Positions 25,720-34,964 of a DNA stretch of 64,000 nucleotides are shown here, in pieces. The stretch's first letter is position 1. Each line of letters opens with the position of its first letter. The notes under the pieces are model-generated. The model was not told the DNA's origin. It made no database searches and saw nothing but the letters and a program-made list of their open reading frames with translations. The DNA comes from Paenibacillus sp. NAIST15-1 (GTDB lineage: Bacteria > Bacillota > Bacilli > Paenibacillales > Paenibacillaceae): the NCBI RefSeq assembly GCF_001894745.1, contig NZ_BBYF01000007.1, positions 179,417-243,416 on the forward strand, written 5' to 3'. A program made the translations under genes and the position numbers.

Positions 25720-26823
25720 ATGGCAACGAGCCAACAGCAAATGCAGGATATCATGCGACTCTCAGCCGAGCGCTTGTATGAGGATGAGATTGCGGCACTA
25801 CGCAAGGCGGACAAAGGAAAGATTCCAACAGGATGGCAAATGTCTCCGCAAGCGGTGCTCACGTTCATCACGGGAGGCAAGGCAGGAAAGACGACAATTA
25901 CACCCAAATATATCGGCAACAGACGATTAGTTGAAATGGCGATTGCAACACTTGTGACAGACCGAGCACTCCTTCTGATCGGGGAACCGGGTACAGCCAA
26001 GTCATGGCTTTCCGAGAATTTGACTGCCGCTATTTACGGTAATTCCGGTCTTGTCGTACAAGGAACTGCTGGAACGAGCGAAGAACATGTACGGTACTCG
26101 TGGAATTACGCGATGCTCCTTGCGAACGGACCTACGCCGGAAGCGCTTGTTCAGAGCCCAATTATGCGGGCGATGGAGGCTGGTGGGATCGCTAGATTTG
26201 AGGAAATATCTCGCTGCGCCTCTGAGGTGCAGGATGCACTTATCTCGATACTTTCGGAGAAGACAATATCTGTGCCTGAGCTCGGCAAGGAAGTAAATGC
26301 GCGCAAGGGTTTCTCCATCATTGCGACAGCAAATACAAGAGATCGCGGAGTCAATGAGATGTCGGCTGCCCTGAAGCGCCGATTCAATATTATTGTGCTG
26401 CCAACGCCATCAGATATGAATACCGAGGTTGAGATCGTGAAGAAGCGCGTTCAGGAGATCGCTTCCGCTTATGATTTGCAGACAGCTGCTCCTTCTGATG
26501 AGGCGCTTCACAAGGTTGTAACCATATTCCGTGAGCTGCGCAGCGGCATGACGGTTGACAGAAAGGAGAAGGTGAAGTCTCCGGCGGGTGTCATATCGAC
26601 GGCAGAAGCGATATCCCTGCTCACGAACAGCATGGCGCTTGCAGCAAGCTTCGGAAGCGGAGAACTGAGCGATGAGGACTTGGCGGCTGGTCTACAGGGA
26701 GCCATCGTGAAGGATGATGTCAAGGATAAACTCGTCTGGAAGGAATATCTCGACAACGTGATGAAAAAGCGCGGCGCGGAATGGCGCGGACTATACACGG
26801 CTTGTAAGGAGCTGAACGAGTGA
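25720..26823 (+). CDS. MoxR-family AAA+ ATPase
   Basis: The ATG at 25720 behind GGGGAGATG gives 367 residues. Walker A is GEPGTAKS (88-95), Walker B-like GIARFEEIS (E161/E162), sensor 1 lies in IIATANTRDRG, and the arginine finger is in SAALKRRFN. MoxR ATPases usually work with VWA-domain partners as chaperones that insert cofactors or remodel target proteins; a VWA gene lies two genes downstream. Its stop overlaps the next start in TGATG, showing translational coupling. Confidence 0.94.
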   Translation: MATSQQQMQDIMRLSAERLYEDEIAALRKADKGKIPTGWQMSPQAVLTFITGGKAGKTTITPKYIGNRRLVEMAIATLVTDRALLLIGEPGTAKSWLSENLTAAIYGNSGLVVQGTAGTSEEHVRYSWNYAMLLANGPTPEALVQSPIMRAMEAGGIARFEEISRCASEVQDALISILSEKTISVPELGKEVNARKGFSIIATANTRDRGVNEMSAALKRRFNIIVLPTPSDMNTEVEIVKKRVQEIASAYDLQTAAPSDEALHKVVTIFRELRSGMTVDRKEKVKSPAGVISTAEAISLLTNSMALAASFGSGELSDEDLAAGLQGAIVKDDVKDKLVWKEYLDNVMKKRGAEWRGLYTACKELNE

Positions 26824-29165
26824 TGAGCGTGGTTGCGGCTTCTGCCGTGAACATATTCGGGGTTCGGCACTTATCGCCGGGCGGCGCGAAGCATATGTTG
26901 GATGAACTGGAGCGGATACAGCCTACAGCTGTGCTTATCGAAGGCCCCTCGGATGCGACGCCGGTCATCTGTCATTTGACGAACGAAGTAACGAAGCCGC
27001 CTATCGCCATTTTGGCCTTTACGGATGACTTGCCCGTGCGGACGGTCATGTGGCCATTTTCCGCTTATTCGCCAGAGCTGCAAGCCATGAGATGGGCAGA
27101 GCAACATGGCGCACAAGCTGCATTTATCGATCTTCCATCCTCTGTCACGCTTGCTTTGCAGGAAACACGGCATCGCGCAGATTCTGCTGATGAGGAAAGT
27201 GACAGCATGGAGACTGAATCATCTGAACAACGGATACAGGAAGGGGAACAGCGCTCGATTTACGGCCGAATTGCCGAGCTGGCAGGGGAGCCTGACTATG
27301 ATACGTATTGGGAACGAAACTACGAGCACAACTTGAACCCGGGTGCCTATCGTGATTCCATATTGGCTTTTTCCGCTGAGATGCGGCTGTTAACAGAAGA
27401 GACAGAACGACTGACCGATCGCACGGAATATGCCTACAACGCGATCAGAGAAGCATATATGCGGCGGAACATCCAAGACACGATAAACGCAGGCCATGCT
27501 CCTGAAAAAATCGTCGTTATATGCGGTGCGTATCATGCTTCTGCACTGGTGGATCTAACGGCAGCGATGACGGATGAAGAAGTGGCGCAGCTGCCGAAGC
27601 GGAGCTCGAAACTTACCCTGATGCCTTATTCCTATTATCGATTGTCCTCACGCTCAGGTTATGGAGCGGGTAATCATGCGCCTGGCTACTTCCAGATGAT
27701 GTGGGAGCATATGCTGGACGGCACGCTTGCTGATCTGCCGATGCATTATTTATCCGCAGTTGCTCGTTCACTGCGCAAATCAGGGACGCATCGCTCTACA
27801 GCAGAGGTAATTGAGGCCGTACGTCTGGCGCAATCGCTTGCCTCCTTACACGGAGGGAGTGCGCCGACCTTGCTGGATTTACGTGACGCGGCACTTACAT
27901 TGCTCGGTCGCGGTGAACTGTCCGTTATCGCAGAAGCATTAGTGCGAGTTGATATCGGAACTGCAATTGGATCGCTTGCTGATGGCGTTAGCCAGACACC
28001 GATTCAGGATGACCTGAACCGTTGGCTGCGCAAGCTGAAGCTGGAGAAGTACAAGACGGCCGTGGCGACCGATCTCGCGCTTGATCTGCGCGAGAATCGT
28101 CGTGTCAGTTCGGAAGAGTCTGCATTTCTTGACTTGAATCGCTCATTTCTATTCCATCGGCTGACTCTGCTTGGTATATCGCTTGCGAAGCAGAAGCCGA
28201 GCCCACAAGAGCAAGCAACCTGGGCCGAGCATTGGGTACTTCAATGGACGCCGGAAGTGGAGATTGAAGTTGTCGAATCCACGTTGCTGGGAGAGACAGT
28301 TGAGGTGGCTGCTGCCTACAAGCTTCAGCAGAGGCTGGATAGCTGCGTAACGATTAACGAGGCATCCAAGCTAATCCGCGTCGCCTGCGAGTGCGGCATG
28401 CTGACGCAGATGGAAGCCGCTCGTCAAGCGCTGCAGCGGCTGGCAGTGGATAGTCGGGATGTCGTTCAGATTGCAGCGGCGGCAAGAGACCTGTCTACGA
28501 TTATCCGTTACGGCGATATAAGACGTATGGATATGACGCCATTGCTGCCACTGCTGGAGCAGCTGTTCTTCCGCGCTTGTCTGTTCCTGCTCGATGCTAG
28601 CAGCTGCAATGATGAGGCTGCCAATGCCATGATCATCGCGATGAACGAGTTGAACAGCATATCACTCGATCATAGCGAACGGGTTGATGAAGCGCTATGG
28701 CTGCAAGAATTGCAACACTTGGCAGAGCGGGATGATCGGAATCCACGGTTGTGCGGATTTGCCTGTGCCATATTGATGGAACGCAACGTCATCTCTGCAC
28801 AGCAATGTGCAGAGGAGGTGTCACGCCGCTTGTCCCCAGGTATCCCAGCAGAGCTGGGTGCGGGGTGGTTCGAAGGATTATCAATGCGCAATCGATATGC
28901 GTTGTTGTCACGCATGACGCTCTGGGAGCAGTTGAATGAATATATTCTATCTCTGGATGATAATGAGTTTGTAAGAGCACTCGTCTTCCTGCGGCGAGCA
29001 TTCAGCACATTCGATCCGAGAGAGAAGGCGATGATTGCCGAGCTGCTTGGGGAATTGTGGGGCGTCCAACCCGAACAGGCCGAAGAGCTGCTTATGGGTG
29101 AGTTGAAGGAGGAAGAAGCGAGCATGATTGACGAATTGAATGATTTTGATTTTGGGGACATATAA
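26823..29165 (+). CDS. DUF5682-like protein with Tiki/TraB-type motifs
   Basis: About 780 residues. The N-terminal third has FGVRHLSPGG (GxxH, G13-H16), AVLIEGPSD (Glu40) and ICGAYHASAL (GxxH, G235-H238). Two GxxH motifs with a Glu are the hallmark of the Tiki/TraB/EreA/ChaN superfamily of putative metallohydrolases, so I infer such an enzyme domain. The remaining 500 residues are helical and may contact partners. It is coupled by a TGATG overlap to the MoxR gene and ends one base before the VWA gene. The DUF5682 label is from memory of the family's start sequence and gene order; the enzymatic role is a hypothesis. Confidence 0.8.
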   Translation: MSVVAASAVNIFGVRHLSPGGAKHMLDELERIQPTAVLIEGPSDATPVICHLTNEVTKPPIAILAFTDDLPVRTVMWPFSAYSPELQAMRWAEQHGAQAAFIDLPSSVTLALQETRHRADSADEESDSMETESSEQRIQEGEQRSIYGRIAELAGEPDYDTYWERNYEHNLNPGAYRDSILAFSAEMRLLTEETERLTDRTEYAYNAIREAYMRRNIQDTINAGHAPEKIVVICGAYHASALVDLTAAMTDEEVAQLPKRSSKLTLMPYSYYRLSSRSGYGAGNHAPGYFQMMWEHMLDGTLADLPMHYLSAVARSLRKSGTHRSTAEVIEAVRLAQSLASLHGGSAPTLLDLRDAALTLLGRGELSVIAEALVRVDIGTAIGSLADGVSQTPIQDDLNRWLRKLKLEKYKTAVATDLALDLRENRRVSSEESAFLDLNRSFLFHRLTLLGISLAKQKPSPQEQATWAEHWVLQWTPEVEIEVVESTLLGETVEVAAAYKLQQRLDSCVTINEASKLIRVACECGMLTQMEAARQALQRLAVDSRDVVQIAAAARDLSTIIRYGDIRRMDMTPLLPLLEQLFFRACLFLLDASSCNDEAANAMIIAMNELNSISLDHSERVDEALWLQELQHLAERDDRNPRLCGFACAILMERNVISAQQCAEEVSRRLSPGIPAELGAGWFEGLSMRNRYALLSRMTLWEQLNEYILSLDDNEFVRALVFLRRAFSTFDPREKAMIAELLGELWGVQPEQAEELLMGELKEEEASMIDELNDFDFGDI

Positions 29166-29166
29166 C

Positions 29167-30372
29167 ATGAGCAAATTCGCTGAATCACAAGCACTTACAC
29201 GTTGGCGGCTAATCCTCGGCCAGCCAGCTGAAGCGCAGCTATCCAGCTATTCCGTGAATGGCTGTACCGATCTGTCGGAAGAAGAACAGATCATGGATCA
29301 AGCATTGGCGGCTATCTATGACGAGACGAGTGATTCGCAGGCCGAATCCAGTTCTTCCGCTGGCAGGAAGGGAGCAGGACTTGGCCAATCGGCACCGCGC
29401 TTATCAAAATGGCTTGGAGATGTACGTTCCTTCTTCCCTGAAGATGTCGTATCGATTATTCAGCATGATGCGATGGAGCGAAAAGGATGGAAGCAGCTGC
29501 TGTTCGAGCCGGAGGTTCTGGCGCAAGTAAAGCCAGATATTCAATTAGTGGGCACATTGCTGTCATTGAAGGGGAAAATCCCTGAGAAGACGAAGGATAC
29601 GGCTCGCATGCTTGTACAGGCGGTTGTGGATGAACTCGTGAAGCTGCTTGAAAGTGACATACGCCGAGCGGTTACGGGGGCGCTGAATCGAAGACAGCAT
29701 TCTCCGCTTCCGTCTGTAAGCGGTATCGATTGGAAGAGAACCATTTCGCGTAACCTGAAGCATTATGACATGGAGCGGAAGCAGATCATTCCGGAGCGGT
29801 TCTATTTCTTCGACCGCGCGCAGCGCAATAAAGAATGGACGGTCATCGTAGATATCGACCAGAGCGGATCGATGGCGGACTCCGTAATTTGGGCGTCTGT
29901 AATCGGGTCAATATTTGCATCAATACCATCGTTGGATACACGGGTTGTCGTATTCGATACCGAAGTGGTTGATCTGACAGAACAGTGTGCTAATGATCCG
30001 GTTGACATGCTGTTCGGGATTCAATTGGGCGGTGGAACGGATATTAACAAATCTGTGGCGTATTGTGAGCAGTACATATCGGAGCCGAAGAAGACATTGT
30101 TCATCATTGTGTCCGACTTGTATGAAGGCGGCAATCGTGGAGCGCTCATCCGCCGGATGAAGGAGCTAAGGGAGGCAGGGGTAAGGACAATGTGCCTGCT
30201 CGCGCTATCTGATCAAGGCCAGCCCTTCTATGATGAGAATCTTGCTAAGATTCTAGCGCGGGATGGAACACCATGTTTCGCTTGTACACCAAGCTTGCTG
30301 CCAGAATTGGTTGAAGGAGCGTTGAAAGGGCATGATCTGACTGAGCTGGCTAAGCGGGTAGGTACCAAGTGA
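29167..30372 (+). CDS. VWA-domain protein, partner of the MoxR ATPase
   Basis: The ATG at 29167 behind GGGGACA gives 401 residues. The C-terminal half is a von Willebrand A domain with an intact metal site: DIDQSGSMADS (D231, S233, S235), a Thr in LGGGTDINKS and the Asp of IVSDLYEGG. The N-terminal half is helical with a Ser/Ala-rich linker (about 55-75). VWA proteins of this sort bind client proteins for MoxR ATPases. It is the last gene of the cluster and is closed by a strong terminator. Confidence 0.92.
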   Translation: MSKFAESQALTRWRLILGQPAEAQLSSYSVNGCTDLSEEEQIMDQALAAIYDETSDSQAESSSSAGRKGAGLGQSAPRLSKWLGDVRSFFPEDVVSIIQHDAMERKGWKQLLFEPEVLAQVKPDIQLVGTLLSLKGKIPEKTKDTARMLVQAVVDELVKLLESDIRRAVTGALNRRQHSPLPSVSGIDWKRTISRNLKHYDMERKQIIPERFYFFDRAQRNKEWTVIVDIDQSGSMADSVIWASVIGSIFASIPSLDTRVVVFDTEVVDLTEQCANDPVDMLFGIQLGGGTDINKSVAYCEQYISEPKKTLFIIVSDLYEGGNRGALIRRMKELREAGVRTMCLLALSDQGQPFYDENLAKILARDGTPCFACTPSLLPELVEGALKGHDLTELAKRVGTK

Positions 30373-30404
30373 TGTGGTGCTCACAACGTTATAATCTAAA
30401 AAGA

Positions 30405-30431
30405 GGACGGTATGTTAACCGTCCTTTTTTT
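30405..30431 (+). terminator. Terminator of the SWIM/MoxR/VWA cluster
   Basis: GGACGGT pairs with ACCGTCC around a 6-base loop and is followed by seven T. Confidence 0.9.
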
Positions 30432-30440
30432 CATTTTGAT

Positions 30441-30727
30441 TTATGAACTGGAATACAAGATGTCACGATTGCTGAAAATTTGATGCAGGTGATGCCCCAT
30501 ATGCGCCACGTAGTCTTGAATTAACCATTCCAAGGTCACGATTTGTCCGTCAGGGAGCTTGCAGCGAATATCAAGGCTTGGTTGAGAGAGAGAGTACGCG
30601 GTTGATAGACTTCCTCTTGCAGCGCTTGAAACTGTTCAGGCAGCGTATTCAAGGCAGCTTCGAGTCTGGCAATAGAATTTGCAATCAAAGTATCCTCTCC
30701 CATGGCATTGATTGTCCATCTAGACAT
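30441..30727 (-). pseudogene. Broken DinB-family gene
   Basis: Two minus-strand frames together give a DinB-like protein. The upstream frame reads DTLIANSIARLEAALNTLPEQFQALQEEV and then stops early; a second frame, entered at a CTCTCTC run near 30590, gives LPDGQIVTLEWLIQDYVAHMGHHLHQIF, the typical DinB C-terminus with its His ligands. The middle of the family (the PGKWS...LGHL part, some 60-70 residues) is missing. So there is an internal deletion plus a frameshift, and the gene is a remnant. DinB proteins are metal-dependent thiol transferases or of unknown role. Confidence 0.75.
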
Positions 30728-31122
30728 CTATATTTATATTGTACTGCGATCATGAGATTGCTGCCATAGAGCCGCTAAGAATTCACTTACACGAAGTATT
30801 CTCTCGCAGCTCAATGACAGGATGAGCCAAAATATAATGGGAGATATGCGAGAACAGAGTGAATCTTATATACCTTATTGATGGAGACTGATTGGAAGCT
30901 TATGTTTTGATGAGGTATAGGTAAATAAGAAATGCTGGATACGATGACAACATCGAGTGTATTTAAAGCGATTAAATAAAGGCGGTTGGGGAGTCACGCT
31001 GACAATTGTAATTGTATAGTCAATAAAATAAATACGCTATAACTTGCAGGACTAAAAAAGAACAATAGTGATCGAGCTATGTTGTTTACCATTGTGAGCG
31101 TTTTGATGAGCAGTTGTGTTAC
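30728..31122. other. 395-bp stretch without a supported gene
   Basis: AT-rich DNA between the DinB remnant and the DoxX gene. Short minus-strand pieces (ending RENTSCK and RVSEFLAALWQQSHD) hint at further decayed coding sequence, but nothing is firm. Confidence 0.45.
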
Positions 31123-31635
31123 TCACGAGGTTACTGAGGTTGAAGTGCTGCTTTGAGGTGAATGGCTGCGAGTCAATTTCAGTCTGCGGAACAACAGTTG
31201 GTCCACTCCGAAGCGGCCTGCATTGGTATAGGCGACGAGAATGAACAACGTAAGGATAATCATGATAGGATTGGCGCTGATAGAACCACTTAGTAGAAAT
31301 GACATATTCATTACAATGCCGAAAAATGCTGCAGTTCTCGTTAACCCGCCTACGATCAGGCCGATACCGACAAGAAGTTCTCCCCATTGAACCATGAGGC
31401 TGAATAGTTGGGCATTCGGGATTGCGACATGTTCGAGGAATGACGCCCACCAACCCTGAACAATAGGATTCTCGCCAGAAGCCTTTGCTAGAGCACCTTT
31501 CAAAAATCCGCTTGCATCAAAGCCTCCACCAGTCATTTTGTGCAATCCGGCTGAAACCCAGGTGTAGCCTACATAAAGCCGGAGGGCCAACAATAGTGCT
31601 GCTGCCCACACATTTTTCCGTAAAAAATCGATCAT
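31123..31635 (-). CDS. DoxX family membrane protein
   Basis: The ATG at 31635 has a strong AAGGAGG site, giving 170 residues with four membrane helices. Family features include LRLYVGYTWVSAGLHKMTGGGFDASGFLKGAL and the GELLVGIGLIVGG helix. DoxX relatives in Bacillota, such as CatD/MhqP-type proteins, are linked to quinone or thiol stress and to thiosulfate metabolism; which applies here is unknown. It seems monocistronic. Confidence 0.88.
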   Translation of the reverse strand: MIDFLRKNVWAAALLLALRLYVGYTWVSAGLHKMTGGGFDASGFLKGALAKASGENPIVQGWWASFLEHVAIPNAQLFSLMVQWGELLVGIGLIVGGLTRTAAFFGIVMNMSFLLSGSISANPIMIILTLFILVAYTNAGRFGVDQLLFRRLKLTRSHSPQSSTSTSVTS

Positions 31636-31881
31636 TAACCAATCCTCCTTAATATTCGTGTGATTCCCATATATAGGATGCATAAACACTTTATAGTGCA
31701 GGACGCTAATTTGCAAGCCCCATTAGAGCTATTTTTTGACTAAAAGCTTGCATTTTCTGCATGAATATAACGGATATCACATTATTATGCGTAATCACTA
31801 GAAAAATAGTAGGATTAAGAGAATCGTATCGCATCAGCCGTACAGACGGGAATCATCCAATGCTTATGAGTAGTAAAGCAC

Positions 31882-31914
31882 AGGCTATCTCCTATTGAGA
31901 ATAGGGGATAGCCT
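31882..31914 (-). terminator. Probable terminator of the opp operon
   Basis: AGGCTATCTCCTATT pairs with AATAGGGGATAGCCT (G-U allowed) around a 3-base loop, just after the last gene of the minus-strand operon. The T-run on the minus strand is poor. Confidence 0.65.
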
Positions 31915-31929
31915 GATAGCAACGCATAG

Positions 31930-32319
31930 TTAGAAATATTGAATTTGTAGGATAATCGAACTGATTAACATGCCGCTGCCACAGCCAAGCGCATATGCGC
32001 TCAGTTTGCGGCTAACTGTCAACTTCCATTGCTGAAGTGAAGTATCGGCTTGAAGACGTCTGTCTTCCTCGCGCAGTGCATTCGATGTCGCTGTGAACAT
32101 GGAGCCTAGTGAAGAAGCTCCACGTACAATTGGATTCAAAAATCCAGTACGCATAACATAAGCAAGTGCACCAATAATCATTAGAATCAGTCCATACAGA
32201 AAGCATCTGTTCACACTGCCTACATCAATTCGATCACTCATAAGCCCGAATGGGGGAGCACTAATGATGTACACGATGGCCATGACGATAATCGATGATA
32301 CCGCGTATCGTGCCAACAT
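31930..32319 (-). CDS. Small membrane protein at the end of the opp operon (DUF3899-like)
   Basis: 129 residues with about three membrane helices (residues 7-24, 39-57 and 107-126) around a polar central loop. It starts 2 bases after the oppA stop, so it belongs to the opp transcript. Its size, its helix pattern and the phrase MIIGALAYVMRTGFLNPIVRG resemble small DUF3899-type proteins found next to peptide transporters; this match is from memory and uncertain. Function unknown. Confidence 0.7.
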   Translation of the reverse strand: MLARYAVSSIIVMAIVYIISAPPFGLMSDRIDVGSVNRCFLYGLILMIIGALAYVMRTGFLNPIVRGASSLGSMFTATSNALREEDRRLQADTSLQQWKLTVSRKLSAYALGCGSGMLISSIILQIQYF

Positions 32320-32321
32320 GA

Positions 32322-33968
32322 TTATTGCTCAACACGCTTTGCGAAGCGCAGATCAGGGTTAGAACGAACATCGAACACGATGCCTGTTACTTTTGGACTT
32401 ACAAGTGCTGTATCCACGGAGAACAAGATCGGCATGATTGGCAAGTCTTCCATCAATACTTTTTCAGCTTGCTGGAGGATTTCAACCCGTTTGTTAGGAT
32501 CCAACTCGTACGTAGATTTTGCAATCAGGTCATCATACTGTTTATTGTTCCAATTTGTGAAATTGTTCGAGTTTGTAGATTGATAGTGAACAAGTACGCC
32601 AAGCGGATCAAGGAAGATTCCTTCCCATCCCATACGTGCAACTTGGAAGTTCTTCTGCTTGAACGTATCAATATACGTTTTCCATTCTTGTGTTTCGAGC
32701 TTAACTTCTACGCCAAGGTTTTCTTTGAACATCGCTTGCAACGCTTCAGCCACTTTTTTGTGCTTATCAGCAGAATTCAGTTTGAATGTAACAGGCGGAA
32801 GAGTAGACAACCCTTCTTCCTTCAAGCCCGCAGCGAGCAATTCTTTTGCTTTTTGAGGATTGAACTCGTAATACTTAGCTGCATCATCACGGAAGTCGTT
32901 GCCGGACGGGTTCTTGATGCCGTATGGCACATAGCCGTATGCAGGTTGTTCGCCTGCCTTGGTTACATTCTTCGTCAGCGTCTCGCGATCGATTGCATAG
33001 GCGAATGCTTGGCGAATTTTTGGATTTGTGAATGGTTTTTCATTTACATTGAACGAATACGTATAGACACTGAACGTAGGGTGAGCCAAGTATTCTTTAT
33101 TTTCTTTCTCTTGATCCAGTGTATCGATTGGCAGTGCCGTAATCAAATCAAGGTCGCCGGTTTTGTACATTTGATAATAGGTTGTTGCATCTTGCACCAT
33201 TTTGAAATGGATGGTATCCATCGAAATGGCGTCTTTGTTCCAGTAATGATCGCTCTTTGCAAGTGTAATCTCTTCGTTATGCTTCCATTCCTTCGAAGTG
33301 TAAGGACCATTGCCTACGATTGTACTCGCTTCAGCTGCCCATTTCTCGTCTTTGTCTACGACCGTAGAACGAACCGGCAAATACGCATGTCCCATCGAGA
33401 TAATCGGGAAGATACCGAGCGGTGCCTTCAATTCAACGATCAACGTATGATCATCTTTGGCTTTAACGCCAACGTCATCCGCGCTTCCTTTGCCTGTGTT
33501 GTACTCTTCTGCACCTTTAATGTAGTACAGTGAGGAAGGGTCGTACGCTGCTGTCTTCGGATTCAGTACCCGTTTCCAAGAGTATTCAAAATCTTGTGCT
33601 GTAACAGGATCACCGTTCGACCACTTCGCATTATTGCGAATCGTGAATGTATACGTCTTGGCGTCAGCAGATACATCGACTTTGCTCGCAGCACCTTCTA
33701 CGATTTTGCCGGCTTTGTCATACGTGTAGAGGCCTTCATATAGGTTATCGATAATAAAATAAGATGTTGTATCTGAAGCGAGAGCTGGATCTAGGGTGTA
33801 CGGTTCGCCGCCCGATAGATTCGTTGTGATCACTTGCGGAATCTTGTCGCTGGATTCTGTACCGGCAGCAGATGATTCCTTCGCTGTCCCGTTATTGCTT
33901 CCAGAGCATCCGGTTAAGGCAGTTGCGGCTAAGATAAGAATTGCTAACATTAGGTTCCATTTTTTCAT
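32322..33968 (-). CDS. oppA: Oligopeptide-binding lipoprotein OppA
   Basis: 548 residues with a lipoprotein signal peptide ending in LTGC, so it is anchored to the outer face of the membrane after lipidation. The family-5 extracellular binding domain follows (GGEPYTLDPALASD, NNAKWSNGDPVTAQDFEYSWKRVL, RQAFAYAIDRETL). It captures peptides for the OppBCDF channel encoded upstream in the same minus-strand operon. Peptide uptake serves nutrition and, in related bacteria, sporulation and quorum signalling. Confidence 0.94.
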   Translation of the reverse strand: MKKWNLMLAILILAATALTGCSGSNNGTAKESSAAGTESSDKIPQVITTNLSGGEPYTLDPALASDTTSYFIIDNLYEGLYTYDKAGKIVEGAASKVDVSADAKTYTFTIRNNAKWSNGDPVTAQDFEYSWKRVLNPKTAAYDPSSLYYIKGAEEYNTGKGSADDVGVKAKDDHTLIVELKAPLGIFPIISMGHAYLPVRSTVVDKDEKWAAEASTIVGNGPYTSKEWKHNEEITLAKSDHYWNKDAISMDTIHFKMVQDATTYYQMYKTGDLDLITALPIDTLDQEKENKEYLAHPTFSVYTYSFNVNEKPFTNPKIRQAFAYAIDRETLTKNVTKAGEQPAYGYVPYGIKNPSGNDFRDDAAKYYEFNPQKAKELLAAGLKEEGLSTLPPVTFKLNSADKHKKVAEALQAMFKENLGVEVKLETQEWKTYIDTFKQKNFQVARMGWEGIFLDPLGVLVHYQSTNSNNFTNWNNKQYDDLIAKSTYELDPNKRVEILQQAEKVLMEDLPIMPILFSVDTALVSPKVTGIVFDVRSNPDLRFAKRVEQ

Positions 33969-34010
33969 GCTCGTTCCTCCAATAATATCTTCATATGTAA
34001 TAGATCATTC

Positions 34011-34964
34011 TTAATACAAGTGGCAGGCAACCCAGTGATTGCTGTACACTTGCTTGCCTTCCGGCATTTGATTTGTGCATAGCTCCGTTGCTGCTGGACA
34101 TCTGCTATGGAACGGACATCCGGTAGGCGGAGATAGCGGGCTTGGCGGATCGCCATGCAGTACAATACGTTCACGAAGCCTCTTATTTGAAGGGTTCGTT
34201 GTTGGAATTGCTGACAATAAGGCCTGCGTATATGGATGAAGCGGGTTGGAGAACAATGAGCTTCGATCTGCCAGCTCCATCATTTTTCCTAAATACATCA
34301 CGCCGATTCGATCACTAATATGTTTGACCATCGCCAGGTCATGGGCAATGAATAAATAACTTAAGCCTTGTTCGATTTGCAAATCCTTCATCAGATTTAC
34401 AATCTGCGCCTGTATCGATACATCGAGTGCAGAGATCGGTTCATCAGCGACGATAAATTGCGGATTCACGGCCAATGCGCGGGCGATGCCGATACGCTGT
34501 CTTTGCCCGCCGCTGAATTCGTGCGGGAAGCGAAGTGCATGATCCGGGTGAAGCCCAACTTTCTCAAGCAGCTCAGCAATGCGCTCTTTGCGGGCCTTGC
34601 CCCTTGCCAAGCGATGTGCGTCGATTCCTTCGGCAATAATGTCGCCAACACGCAGTCGAGGGTTAAGTGATGCATGCGGGTCTTGAAAGATCATTTGCAT
34701 GCTCCGATTTAGCTCACGACGTTCCAGGCCGCGTGCCCTAGCCAATTCCTTGCCATTGAACACCACCTTTCCAGATGTAGGCTCCAGCAGGCCTACAGCG
34801 ACTCTGCCTAATGTTGACTTGCCGCTGCCGCTCTCACCAACAAGGCCAACCGTCTCGCCGGGAAGGATGGATAAGCTGATTCCGTCAACTGATTTCACGC
34901 TGTGATTCGAACCTGTCCGAAAATGCTTATGCAGTTGATGGAGCTCAAGAATAGGCTTCGACAT
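34011..34964 (-). CDS. oppF: Oligopeptide ABC transporter ATPase OppF
   Basis: The ATG at 34964, seven bases after AGGAGG, is preferred over ATG 34970, giving 317 residues. Walker A is [12 protein letters not shown], signature FSGGQRQRIGIARAL, Walker B FIVADEPISALD; the C-terminal Cys-bearing segment (GCPFHSRCPAATELC) is typical of Opp/Dpp ATPases and in some binds an iron-sulfur cluster. It overlaps oppD by 20 bases and pairs with OppD to drive peptide import. Confidence 0.94.
   Translation of the reverse strand: MSKPILELHQLHKHFRTGSNHSVKSVDGISLSILPGETVGLVGESGSGKSTLGRVAVGLLEPTSGKVVFNGKELARARGLERRELNRSMQMIFQDPHASLNPRLRVGDIIAEGIDAHRLARGKARKERIAELLEKVGLHPDHALRFPHEFSGGQRQRIGIARALAVNPQFIVADEPISALDVSIQAQIVNLMKDLQIEQGLSYLFIAHDLAMVKHISDRIGVMYLGKMMELADRSSLFSNPLHPYTQALLSAIPTTNPSNKRLRERIVLHGDPPSPLSPPTGCPFHSRCPAATELCTNQMPEGKQVYSNHWVACHLY

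Noticed and set aside
32325..33533. 402-codon plus-strand frame opposite oppA
   Set aside because: Exact antisense of a well-supported oppA; Cys/Phe/Ile-rich product without ribosome binding site or family features.
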